Shown piece by piece: positions 7,598 to 15,801 of a stretch of DNA of 37,976 nucleotides (its first letter is position 1; the number at the start of each line of letters is the position of its first letter). The translations under genes were made by a program, and so were the position numbers. Source of the DNA: JALZBN01 sp035525375 (GTDB lineage Bacteria; Actinomycetota; Acidimicrobiia; Acidimicrobiales; AC-14); NCBI GenBank assembly GCA_035525375.1, contig DATLEI010000066.1:1-37976 (forward strand). The letters run 5' to 3'. The notes beneath the pieces are model-generated. The model was not told the DNA's origin, did not search any database, and saw only the letters and a program-made list of their open reading frames with translations.

Positions 7598-8609
7598 TGT
7601 GCAACTGACGGTGCCCGCTTACACAGGGGTCTGGGTTTTCTGACGTAAGCGTTCGTAGGGGGTCTGTCCGCCGAGGCCGCCGTGGGGGCGAGAGTAGTTG
7701 TAGTAGTCCTCCCATTCCTGGAGCTTGTCGTTGAAGACCTTGGCGTCGTCGACGAGGGTGCCGTCGAGCAGCCGGTAGAACTCCTCGGCGTCGATGCGAT
7801 GGGATCGTTCGACCTTGCCATTCAGGCGCGGTGTTCGAGGCTTGATGTAGCGATGCCCGATCCCCTTGTCCAGCACGTGGTAGTGGAACGACGAGCCGAA
7901 TTCGGTGCCATTGTCGGTCTGGATGACCTGGATGGGAAACGGCAGGCGCTGGCACACGTAGTCGACGAACTGGATGGCCGTCTTCTGATTGAGGGCGGGG
8001 TAGATCCGCAGTACCCGCAGGCGGGTGCAGTCGTCGATGGCGGTGAACTGGTAGTGCTTGCGGCGGGTGCCAGGTAGGGGGGCGATGAACTTCACGTCGA
8101 TCTGGACCTGGTGGCCGGGCAACTGTTTCTCGTAGCGCTTCCAACGCTTGTCCAGGCGCTTGTAGCGCTGGGAGGTGGGCAGGCGGTTGAGCTCGAGGCG
8201 CTTGAGGATCCGCCACACCCCCGACGGCGATATGGCCACGTCGTGGTAGCGCTTCAAATACATGGCGATCTTCGCCGGCCCGAAGTGATAGTTCTGGCGT
8301 AGGTAGAGGATCTTGCCCACCACGTCGACGTGGGTGGCTCTGGGGCTGACCTTGGGGCGCGTGGAGCGGTTCTTGAGGCCCTCCTCGCCGAGCTCCTCGT
8401 AGCGGCGCTTCCAGCTGTAGAAGCACTGTCGCGTGATCCCGTAGTACCGACAGGTCATGGCAACGTTGCTCGTCACTTCTTCGGCGTGGTGCAGGATCGC
8501 CAGACGGCGTCTCACGAGCCGATCCATCTCTGTTTGAGTCATCTGGTCTCCGTACGTTTTCGGAGACCCAAGTGTCAAGCAGGTCCGTCAGTTTTATAGA
8601 ACTCAGACA
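7598..8609 (-). mobile_element. IS481-family insertion sequence (approximate bounds)
   Basis: An IS of about 1 kb containing one DDE transposase. The ends carry inverted ACTGACGG blocks: left TGTGCAACTGACGG (7598-7611) continuing TGCCCGCTTACAC, and right, read inward, ACTGACGG (8592-8585) continuing ACCTGCTTGACAC. The conserved ACTGACGG..CC.GCTT.ACAC core supports terminal inverted repeats of about 20 bp. The outermost bases differ between the ends and I see no convincing target-site duplication, so the exact ends are uncertain by 10-15 bp. Confidence 0.65.
7619..8542 (-). CDS. IS481-family DDE transposase
   Basis: A 307-aa transposase. The N-terminal helix-turn-helix region includes CRYYGITRQCFYSWKRRYEE and GEEGLKNRSTRP; the integrase-like core follows with QIDVKFI (first Asp), VIQTDNGTEFGS (second Asp, DNG.EF motif) and GKVERSHRIDAEEFYR (catalytic Glu), then RPHGGLGGQTPYERL at the end. 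The ATG at 8542 has GGAGA upstream; a TTG 36 nt earlier is also in frame but less likely. The gene appears intact, so the element may still be mobile. Confidence 0.9.
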   Translation of the reverse strand: MTQTEMDRLVRRRLAILHHAEEVTSNVAMTCRYYGITRQCFYSWKRRYEELGEEGLKNRSTRPKVSPRATHVDVVGKILYLRQNYHFGPAKIAMYLKRYHDVAISPSGVWRILKRLELNRLPTSQRYKRLDKRWKRYEKQLPGHQVQIDVKFIAPLPGTRRKHYQFTAIDDCTRLRVLRIYPALNQKTAIQFVDYVCQRLPFPIQVIQTDNGTEFGSSFHYHVLDKGIGHRYIKPRTPRLNGKVERSHRIDAEEFYRLLDGTLVDDAKVFNDKLQEWEDYYNYSRPHGGLGGQTPYERLRQKTQTPV

Positions 8610-8644
8610 CTGCCCCCGCCACCAACTAACCAACCAGCCGATTG

Positions 8645-8681
8645 GAAATGACAGAAGGCCCGGTGCGAATTGCGCCGGGCC
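8645..8681 (-). terminator. Intrinsic terminator of the beta-helix gene
   Basis: On the minus strand the stop of the beta-helix gene is followed about 60 nt later by GGCCCGG-CGC-AATTC-GCA-CCGGGCC, a 10-bp GC stem with a 5-nt loop, then TTCTGTCATTT. The GC-rich hairpin with a U-rich tail fits a Rho-independent terminator reading leftward. Confidence 0.6.
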
Positions 8682-8740
8682 TACCCGCTTGTTGTTCCCT
8701 GCCGGAAGCCGCGGCGGGATGGATGGCGCCGACCGGCGTC

Positions 8741-10099
8741 CTACCTCGGCGTGTAACCGCCACGAACCTCTCGGTGGATGGCGGTGGCGTCGGCGTCGGA
8801 GCGCACGCGGGCGACCGCTCCTCGAACGGGGCCTTCACCGGTGATCACCGAGCCCTCGCCCTCGTTGAACACAGTCCCGGCATTGCCGATGGCGACGGTG
8901 TCGACCGCATGGCTGAAGATCGCCGTATGCGCGAGTCCGGCGTCGAACTCGGACAAGTTGTTGCCTCTGAAGGTGTTGCGGGCCGCCGTTTCACCGCCCC
9001 AGGCGGGCACCACTCCCAGCGCATACATCCCTGATCCACGAAGGCGGTTGTTGGCGACGAGCGCGTCATTGACGTCGCCGAAGAGGCTGATCCCGCCGAA
9101 GTCGGTGGTGGCAGTCGAGAGGTCGTTCCCGGTGACTATGGGCGCATTGATTGCACCGAGCCCGAACTCGGTTTGTCCGACCAGCTGGATCGCGTCTGCC
9201 AACGGGTTCTCGCACCGAATGGTGTTCCCCGTGATGCGGTGGGCACCTCCGGCGTTACCGACGACCGCGATGCCGTTCCCATAGTGGAAGTCCGGGTTGG
9301 TGCCGCGCCCGGGCACGATCGTGTTGTCCGATATCTCGACATCGCCGCCCGGCACGATCGCGAGCACGCCGCCGGTGGATACGTCGGCGACCTCGTTGTG
9401 CACGACGCGGACATCTGCCGCAACCCTGTCGAACACAATGGCCTCGGAGAGATCGGCGTTCATGTTGTCGAAGCGGTTTCCCGCGATGAGCACGTCGCCG
9501 GTGATGGCGCCCTTGGGGTCCCTGTTGCCGAGGAACTTCACGCCTCGGCCCTCGGTGGCCTCTAACGGGAAGACCAGGGGCACGCCGACGACCCCGGTGA
9601 TGTGGTTGTCGACGATCTCCGCACCGGTGGATCTGATGAAGATCATCGCCGATACGCCGGGACGCTCGAACGTGATGCCCTCGATGCGGGTGTGCGTCCG
9701 CTCCACTCCGAAGAACGGGAAGAGGCCACCGGCGATCCGGGTTCGGTGACTCCCCTCGGCACCAAGGATCGTCACGTCCTTGGTCAGCCGCACGACGGCG
9801 CCCGTCTGAGGGTCGCCGAAGTTGAAGGCGGTCGGCACGCCGGCCCGGTCAGCCGCTTCGAGGCGGACGATCCCCCCGGCCGCGACCGCCGCCTGCACGG
9901 CCTCGCTGTCCCCGGGGTGGATCCCGGTGGGGTACACGACGACGGTACGACCCGGTGACGGCTTGGCCATCGCGGGGGTGACTCCGCTGACCAGCGCCAT
10001 GACGCCCAACACGGCGGTGACGAGGGCAAGGCGGACGGCCGCTCGCCGAACTCGGCTTAGCTTCTGTGCGTTCATGTGTTGCGGGGTGAAGGTTCGCAT
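8741..10099 (-). CDS. Secreted right-handed beta-helix repeat protein
   Basis: A 452-aa exported protein. The start region has Lys/Arg residues, a hydrophobic core (VRLALVTAVLGVMALVSGV) and a likely signal-peptidase site TPAMA-KP. The mature part consists of repeated short strands with regularly spaced Asn, Gly and Val (TEIVDNHITG-type, VLIAGNRFDNMN, VEISDNTIV, HRITGNTIRCEN, PIVTGNDLS, ALVANNRLRGSG), the ladder of parallel beta-helix proteins such as pectate-lyase-like and NosD-like folds. No catalytic signature is evident, so it may bind or cleave a polysaccharide. The ATG at 10099 was chosen, with a second at 10075 also possible. It is transcribed divergently from a LuxR-type regulator 115 bp away. 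Confidence 0.8.
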   Translation of the reverse strand: MRTFTPQHMNAQKLSRVRRAAVRLALVTAVLGVMALVSGVTPAMAKPSPGRTVVVYPTGIHPGDSEAVQAAVAAGGIVRLEAADRAGVPTAFNFGDPQTGAVVRLTKDVTILGAEGSHRTRIAGGLFPFFGVERTHTRIEGITFERPGVSAMIFIRSTGAEIVDNHITGVVGVPLVFPLEATEGRGVKFLGNRDPKGAITGDVLIAGNRFDNMNADLSEAIVFDRVAADVRVVHNEVADVSTGGVLAIVPGGDVEISDNTIVPGRGTNPDFHYGNGIAVVGNAGGAHRITGNTIRCENPLADAIQLVGQTEFGLGAINAPIVTGNDLSTATTDFGGISLFGDVNDALVANNRLRGSGMYALGVVPAWGGETAARNTFRGNNLSEFDAGLAHTAIFSHAVDTVAIGNAGTVFNEGEGSVITGEGPVRGAVARVRSDADATAIHREVRGGYTPR

Positions 10100-10214
10100 A
10101 AGTCGATCATCCGCGTCGCGGCGGTGCTTGTCATGAGAGCGGGGTCCTGTTTGCCGCGATCTCCCTGTGGCCGGGTAGGACCTCGGTCCCACGCCCGGGG
10201 AAGGAGCGGGAAGA

Positions 10215-12965
10215 ATGCACAGTCAGATGACTGACGCGACGTTATTGCTAGGGCGCGAAGGACCGCACGGGCGTTTGCGCGCTCTGCTGACCCGCGCCGC
10301 GGAGGGCGCCCGGTCCGTGGCCCTGGTCAGCGGGCCGGCGGGAATTGGGAAGTCGTCGTTGGTGCGGGCGGCCGTCGGAGAGGTCGCGGCGGTGGGGTGG
10401 GGCACCTGCATCGAATCGGAGGCCGCTCCGGGGTACTGGCCGTGGAGTCGCGCGCTCGATGCCGTCGCCGCCGCCATGGGGCCGGTTGCGGTGACGGCGA
10501 CAGCGGCCGAGGACGCCCCGCTCCTTGCGAGGATCGGCCGCTTCTTCGGCCCCGCGTCCCCGTCGGAGGGGTCCGAACGTGACCGGTTCTTGCTGATGGA
10601 CGCGGTGAGCCGGTGGCTCGCGCGCGCCGCAGCGCAGCAGGGACCCCTTGTCGTCGTGCTCGACGACCTGCACTGGGCGGACGAGTCGTCGCTCGCGCTG
10701 CTCGACTTTGTCGCCCGGGACCCCGCTCCTGCGGCCGTTGCACTGATCGGCTGCTACCGCCACGACGAACTCGCGGTTCCGACGCGTCGTCGGATGTCAC
10801 AGCTGGCGATGTCGGCGACCAGCATCGAGCTTGGCGGACTCGACCGCGACGCGGTCGGAGTGCTGGCCGCCGAGATCGCCGGTCCGCTCAGTGCCGCCGA
10901 CATCGACGACGTCTTCCGTCGGGCCGGCGGTCACCCGGGGTTCACTCGGGAGCTCGCGCTTTTGGTTCGGGACGCTGACGGCGGGCACCACCTACCGGTG
11001 GCGGTGCGCGACGCCATCGAGCACCGGCTCGCGCAGCTGCCCGACGCCACGCGCGAGGTGTTGGAGGTCGCGGCGCTCGGCGGCACCGTCATCGTCGCCG
11101 ACGCGGTCGCGGTCGCGGCCGCGCTCCCACGGGCCGCGGTGGACGGCGCGCTGGCATCTGCTCGCTTGGCCGGCATCGTCACAGTCGACACTAATGATCA
11201 CTCCCACTTTGCCCAGGACCTGTACCGGGAGACGATCGTCGCGGCGATCCCTCCGGATCGGCGGATGGCGACGCACCAGCAGCTCGGCGCGGCTCTCGAG
11301 GCGCGCGCGGCGCGGGGCGTGTCTGTCCATCCGGCCGACATCGCCCACCACTTCACCGCCGCGGTTCCGATCGGGGAGGCGTCGCGGGCTGCCCGCTGGG
11401 CGATGACTGCGGCGGCAGCCGACATCGAGTCGCTCGCGTTCGGTGAGGCGGCCGCGCACCTCAGGCGCTGGCGGGAGTCGCTCGAGTCGTCACCGGTGGA
11501 GGTCGACCCGCGTGAGCACGCAACCGTCGTCCTCGCGGAGGCCGACGCGCTTGCACGCGCCGGCTCGCTCGACGATGCACGCAGCAGGTTGCGTTCGGCG
11601 CACGCCCTCACCTGCACTGAGCCCCTCGCCGACCTTCGGGCTGAGGTCGCGCTCGCGTTCGCCGACCTCGGCGCCCGGTTCGCCATGCGCCGCGACGAGG
11701 TGGTGCACGGCCTCGAGGAAGCGCTGATCGGCGTCGAGGGTGTCGACCTCGACCGCGAGGCCCGGCTCACGGCGCGGCTCGCTCGCGAGCTGCAGCACTC
11801 GGTGCCAGCCGACCGACCCCGAGCAGGGCCGTTGAGCGAACGGGCCATCGCGCTAGGGCGAGCGGGGGCGGATCCGAACACGCTCGTAACGTGCCTGCTC
11901 GCCCGCCATGACGTGCAGTGGATCCCCGGCGCGCCGACCGAGCGGATCGAGCTGGCCCGCGAGATCGTGTCGGTGGCGGAGTACTCGGGCGACCAAGAGC
12001 GCGTCGCGGAGGGAAACTTGCTGCTCGCGAACGCGTTGCTCGAAGCAGGCTCGGCTGCGTTCGAGCCTGCCCTCGACGAGAGCCTCCGGTTGTTCGACCG
12101 ACTCGGTCAGCCCCGTCATCGCTACACCGCCGCGACCCGCCGAGCCGCGATCCTGCTGCTCCGAGGCGACACCGACGCAGCCGCAGCGGCCATCGAAGAC
12201 GCCGCTGACCTTGGATTGTCGATCCGAGAACCCGACGTTGAGAATGTGCGTATGTCCCAGCGCCTGGAGCTGGTCAGGACGAGGAATATCCCCGCGGACC
12301 TCATCGAGTTCGCTGAAGCTGCGACTCGGCATTGGACTGGAGCGCCGATCCACGCTCACGCGATCGCCGCCGGATACTTCGCCCGCGCGGGGAACCTACC
12401 CGCAGCCCGCCATCACACCGCGATCGTCGCCGACCTCGGATCCTTGCGCCACGACCGCTCCTACCTGTGGTCCGTCGGCGTGCGGGAGCTGGCGACGGCC
12501 GCCATCGCCCTCGACGATCGCTCGTTGTGCGAGGAGCTCCTCAATGACCTCGCGCCAGTTGCCAAAACTTGCGGCGTCAACGGCGCCATCGTTGCGTTCG
12601 CCGGCAGCCACGGCCACGTCGCCGGGCTGCTGGCGGCGCACCTCGGCGCCCCCAACGCCGGCACCCTTCTCACCGAAGCCGCGGCGGCGTACGGGCGACT
12701 CGGCGCCAACGCTTTTCTTGCCGACCTTCAGGCTCACGCCCTCGAACAGACCGGTACCCGGCCGGGGCCGTTCGCCGACCTCACGGCGCGGGAGGCGGAG
12801 GTGCTCGTTCTCATCGCCCGGGGACTATCGAACGACGAGATCGTTGCCCAGCTCGTGGTGAGTCCCGCGACAGTGCGCAACCACATCACGCGCATCTTCC
12901 AGAAGCTGCATGTGCGCAACCGAGCCCAGGCGATTGTCCTCGCCCGCGAAGCCGAACTCGCCTGA
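10215..12965 (+). CDS. Large ATP-binding LuxR-family regulator (second copy of the type)
   Basis: A 916-aa regulator. The N terminus carries an AAA ATPase with Walker A GPAGIGKS (residues 40-47) and Walker B LVVVLDDLHWADE (about 145-157), the DDLHWAD form typical of the LAL subgroup. An Ala-rich helical repeat region follows (about 350-830). The C-terminal LuxR HTH reads LTAREAEVLVLIARGLSNDE, then SPATVRNHITRIFQKLHVRN. A Shine-Dalgarno (AAGGAGCGGGAAG) precedes the ATG; an ATG 12 nt later is also possible. It shares an intergenic region with the beta-helix gene, which is the obvious candidate target (inference). It is not close in sequence to the regulator at 905-3727 outside the motifs. Confidence 0.9.
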   Translation: MHSQMTDATLLLGREGPHGRLRALLTRAAEGARSVALVSGPAGIGKSSLVRAAVGEVAAVGWGTCIESEAAPGYWPWSRALDAVAAAMGPVAVTATAAEDAPLLARIGRFFGPASPSEGSERDRFLLMDAVSRWLARAAAQQGPLVVVLDDLHWADESSLALLDFVARDPAPAAVALIGCYRHDELAVPTRRRMSQLAMSATSIELGGLDRDAVGVLAAEIAGPLSAADIDDVFRRAGGHPGFTRELALLVRDADGGHHLPVAVRDAIEHRLAQLPDATREVLEVAALGGTVIVADAVAVAAALPRAAVDGALASARLAGIVTVDTNDHSHFAQDLYRETIVAAIPPDRRMATHQQLGAALEARAARGVSVHPADIAHHFTAAVPIGEASRAARWAMTAAAADIESLAFGEAAAHLRRWRESLESSPVEVDPREHATVVLAEADALARAGSLDDARSRLRSAHALTCTEPLADLRAEVALAFADLGARFAMRRDEVVHGLEEALIGVEGVDLDREARLTARLARELQHSVPADRPRAGPLSERAIALGRAGADPNTLVTCLLARHDVQWIPGAPTERIELAREIVSVAEYSGDQERVAEGNLLLANALLEAGSAAFEPALDESLRLFDRLGQPRHRYTAATRRAAILLLRGDTDAAAAAIEDAADLGLSIREPDVENVRMSQRLELVRTRNIPADLIEFAEAATRHWTGAPIHAHAIAAGYFARAGNLPAARHHTAIVADLGSLRHDRSYLWSVGVRELATAAIALDDRSLCEELLNDLAPVAKTCGVNGAIVAFAGSHGHVAGLLAAHLGAPNAGTLLTEAAAAYGRLGANAFLADLQAHALEQTGTRPGPFADLTAREAEVLVLIARGLSNDEIVAQLVVSPATVRNHITRIFQKLHVRNRAQAIVLAREAELA

Positions 12966-12993
12966 CGTTTCGCATGTCGGAGGCCGGGCGCGT

Positions 12994-13062
12994 TTTGGGA
13001 CTGCAGCACGGTTGCGATCGGGCGTCATTTGGCCAAACCGCAACCGGTAGTGCAGTTCGAAA
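12994..13062. repeat. Palindromic intergenic repeat, copy 1 (69 bp)
   Basis: The element starts TTTGGGACTGCAG and ends TGCAGTTCGAAA; the arms (about 23 bp, CACGGTTGCG against CGCAACCGG in the middle) pair with few mismatches around the loop ATCGGGCGTC-ATTTGGCCAAAC. The same design, length and loop motifs (ATC.GGCG, GGCCA) recur at 34211-34280. The remaining 13063-13283 sequence to the next gene holds no convincing coding frame. Confidence 0.6.
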
Positions 13063-13283
13063 GTAGGCCGGCGCCGCAACTGTTGACGCCGCGGTCATTG
13101 GTGCAGGCGCAGCAGCTGGCGACTGCAACCTACTGACTGGGGCATTCGTGATAGTCGCTTCGGCTTCCTACGCCGCTGGCCAAGTCATGGGCATCCTTGT
13201 ACTCCTTCTGATCGTGTCGCTCGTGACTCGCGACAGATCCGAATGCGACGGCCTTAACCTCTAGGAACGCCGCCCGCCGAGCC

Positions 13284-13676
13284 TCAAGACTGGTTCGTTG
13301 CGGGTTGGAACAGCTCAATGAGGTTGCCCGCTGGGTCCTGAGCGAGAATCTGCGCGCCGCCCGGCCCTGTCACGACCTCGTTGCGAAACCGCACCCCGGC
13401 TTGACTGAGCCGGTCGACGTCACCGGCGAGGTCGTCGGTGACGAAGTGGATCCGGTTCCAACCACCGGGCCCGGGACGGACTCCATCGGCCATAGGCCGG
13501 CCCGCCGAACTGGCGGACCCGCTCAGCAGCAGGCGTAGATTCCCGCGAGTCACGTCTGCGAACGCCGGTACGGCATTGGTGCGCACCGTGAACCCGAAAT
13601 GGGTGGTGTAGAAGTCGACGGCTTCGGCGACGTCGTCGACCATGTAGCGCACGTTGACCGTGTCGTCACTCATCAT
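13284..13676 (-). CDS. VOC-superfamily protein
   Basis: A 130-aa single-domain VOC protein: VNVRYMVDDVAEAVDFYTTH begins the first module and WNRIHFVTDDLAGDVDRL the second, ending AQDPAGNLIELFQPA. The Glu in NLIELF is a common metal ligand in this fold. The start is one of two adjacent ATGs. It lies 15 bp downstream of a small ABM-like gene on the same strand, so they are probably one operon. Substrate unknown. Confidence 0.85.
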   Translation of the reverse strand: MMSDDTVNVRYMVDDVAEAVDFYTTHFGFTVRTNAVPAFADVTRGNLRLLLSGSASSAGRPMADGVRPGPGGWNRIHFVTDDLAGDVDRLSQAGVRFRNEVVTGPGGAQILAQDPAGNLIELFQPATNQS

Positions 13677-13691
13677 GGACGCGCCGGGCGG

Positions 13692-13961
13692 TTACCGCTC
13701 GACGTAGACGGTCAATGGCGGGCGTACTCCGTGGCGCTCCATGACCTCCGCCATCTCCGGCGGTGGCGATGAGAGTGCCGTCAGCAGTCCGTCCACGTCA
13801 TCCACCTCGGCCCCGACTGCGACGGTGTTGCCGCCATCCTGGGCGACCTGGTCCACCACGTTGCTGGCTCCCAACGAGGCGAGGGCATCGGCCCGCTCAG
13901 ACTTGAATCCCAGCCACGTGTCCACGTCAGCGACGCCATGGGTGACGACGATCTTTGCCAT
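13692..13961 (-). CDS. Small alpha/beta-barrel-like (ABM/Dabb-type) hypothetical protein
   Basis: An 89-aa protein starting MAKIVVTHGVADVDTWLGFK and ending RPPLTVYVER. The edge strands and the helical middle (PPPEMAEVMERHGV) suggest a dimeric ferredoxin-like barrel, but I cannot name the family with certainty. AAGGAGAT stands 5 nt before the ATG at 13961, so this start is preferred over an upstream in-frame ATG. It is the first gene of a two-gene minus-strand unit with the VOC gene. Confidence 0.7.
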   Translation of the reverse strand: MAKIVVTHGVADVDTWLGFKSERADALASLGASNVVDQVAQDGGNTVAVGAEVDDVDGLLTALSSPPPEMAEVMERHGVRPPLTVYVER

Positions 13962-14064
13962 TGGATCTCCTTCCACGGAGCGCCGTGCAGATTGGACGGG
14001 CGCAGGGGTGCCTTTCTAGTCGCGATCCCGATCGCTTCGACCTCGCCCGACCAGAACCTGTGCG

Positions 14065-14577
14065 TCAGCGCAGGATCTCGATCAGTAGCACCCAGGCGTT
14101 GCCAAGCGCGCCGACATAGGCCGCGACGACGGCAGCCGGCCACCAGTAGAGCCCGCCTCCGGCCTCAACGGCGAGGGCGATCGCGGCGACGACGAGGAGT
14201 AGTTGCGCACCCAGACACATGGCGCGCCGGAAGGCGACCTGACTTGGTGAAGGTCCTCGCTCATCGCCTTTCCGTCCCATCGCCCGCGAGCCACCTTCCA
14301 GTCGCCACACTGCGAATGAAGTCACCACCGCTACGGCCAGCACCTCGGCGCTCAAGACGCCGCGATCCTGGCCTGGGATCAAGACGACCGTGGCAGTCAC
14401 GAGCACGCTAGCCAAGACGACCACCGCCTCCGCGGCGCGATTCACAAGGGGCTGTGACCCCACGACATCGCGCAGGTTGATGGACAGGGCCACAAAGACA
14501 AGACCGAGCAGTGCCGCCGAGGCACCCAGATGCGCCAGCGCGAACTCGGACCATCGGGCAGGCTCGTACCCGATCAT
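14065..14577 (-). CDS. Four-helix integral membrane protein, function unknown
   Basis: A 170-aa protein. Hydrophobic segments: HLGASAALLGLVFVALSINL, VVVLASVLVTATVVLIPG, AEVLAVAVVTSFAVWRLEG and, after a basic cytoplasmic loop (RKGDERGPSPSQVAFRR), LLLVVAAIALAVE plus a last hydrophobic stretch to the C terminus. The ATG at 14577 places the first helix about 15 residues in; the frame extends further upstream but that part is basic and unlike a protein start. No family recognised. It is divergent from rsgA. Confidence 0.6.
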   Translation of the reverse strand: MIGYEPARWSEFALAHLGASAALLGLVFVALSINLRDVVGSQPLVNRAAEAVVVLASVLVTATVVLIPGQDRGVLSAEVLAVAVVTSFAVWRLEGGSRAMGRKGDERGPSPSQVAFRRAMCLGAQLLLVVAAIALAVEAGGGLYWWPAAVVAAYVGALGNAWVLLIEILR

Positions 14578-14717
14578 GTTGCGAGCGAGAAAGCGATCCG
14601 CGTTGCCAGCCTCATCGTCGTGGCACCGTACCAGCGACCGAGCATCGGCGCTCGTGCGAGGTGGCTGTCTGGGCGCGCCGCGAAGAGTCCTAACTTGACT
14701 GGAGGTCAGGAGGTTCG

Positions 14718-15794
14718 ATGTCACATCCGCTCTCGGCGTTTGGCTGGGACGACCGAGTTGCTGCACTCTTCACTCTCGTCGACGTTGGCGGGGACGTCGC
14801 GCCGGGGCGCGTCATCAGGATGGACCGGGGGTCTTGCCTTGTCGCAGTCGGAGGCGGCACCACTCGCGCCAACCCGTACGCCCTGGCGTCGCGCCAGGCG
14901 GGGGTCACCGACGATCCTGTAACCGGGGACTGGGTCGCGGTGGTCGACGACTCCAGCGAAGGCACGGTCGTCGTCGCCATCCTCCCCCGGCACTCCACGA
15001 TCAGCCGGCGCGACTCCAACGAGGACGCAGTGACCGAGCAGGTGCTCGCCGCGAACGTCGACATCGTGGCCGCGGTGTGTCCCCTTGACCGGCCTTTCGC
15101 CGAGAACCGATTGGAACGGTTCCTAACCATGGCCTGGGAGAGCGGCGGAATGCCGGCGATCATCCTCACCAAGGCCGACGCCGCCGAAACCGCCGAGGCG
15201 GCGGCGGCCACAGCCGAGACCGCGGCTGCGCTCGCTGCCGATATCGACGTCTACCTGACGAGTGCAACAAGGGGTATCGGTCTCGACGACCTCCGCACTC
15301 TGATCGCGCCGGGCCTGACGTTGGTGCTCATCGGTCAGTCGGGCGCCGGGAAGTCGACGCTCGTCAACAGCCTCATAGGCCGGGACGCCCAGGAGACCAA
15401 GGCGGTTCGAAAGGGTGACAGTCGGGGACGTCACACGACGACGACGCGGGATCTCATCCCGATGCCCGGTGGCGGCGTGTTGCTCGATACGCCCGGCCTC
15501 CGGAGCCTGGCGTTGTGGGACGCAGAGGCCGCCGTTGCCGACACCTTCCCCGACATCGAGGCACTGGCCGCGGGCTGCCGGTTCCGCGATTGCCGCCATG
15601 AGGCGGAACCCGATTGCGCGGTGCGCGCCGCCGCGCTCGACGGCACGCTCGAGCGCAGACGGTTCGAGAGCTACAGGAAGTTGGAGAAGGAGATCGCCGC
15701 CCTCGAACGTCAGAAGGATGTCCGGGCCCGGCGCGAGGCTGGTCGCACATTCGGTCGGTCGATGCGCGAGGTCCAGAAATTCAAGAAGCGGTAA
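14718..15794 (+). CDS. rsgA: Ribosome small-subunit-dependent GTPase A
   Basis: A 358-aa late 30S-assembly GTPase. An N-terminal OB-fold (about 25-95) precedes a circularly permuted GTPase domain: TKAD (151-154, G4) comes before GQSGAGKST (206-214, G1), and LLDTPGLRSL (G3) follows. The C-terminal zinc site is CRFRDCRHEAEPDC, matching the C-x4-C-x-H-x5-C pattern. A good Shine-Dalgarno (CAGGAGG) precedes the ATG by 5 nt. The ABC-F gene starts 8 nt after the stop, so the two ribosome-associated NTPases are probably co-transcribed. Confidence 0.95.
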   Translation: MSHPLSAFGWDDRVAALFTLVDVGGDVAPGRVIRMDRGSCLVAVGGGTTRANPYALASRQAGVTDDPVTGDWVAVVDDSSEGTVVVAILPRHSTISRRDSNEDAVTEQVLAANVDIVAAVCPLDRPFAENRLERFLTMAWESGGMPAIILTKADAAETAEAAAATAETAAALAADIDVYLTSATRGIGLDDLRTLIAPGLTLVLIGQSGAGKSTLVNSLIGRDAQETKAVRKGDSRGRHTTTTRDLIPMPGGGVLLDTPGLRSLALWDAEAAVADTFPDIEALAAGCRFRDCRHEAEPDCAVRAAALDGTLERRRFESYRKLEKEIAALERQKDVRARREAGRTFGRSMREVQKFKKR

Positions 15795-15801
15795 TGAGCG
15801 C

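Noticed and set aside
13130..13318. Minus-strand 62-aa ORF
   Set aside because: Overlaps the end of the VOC gene, low complexity, no motif.
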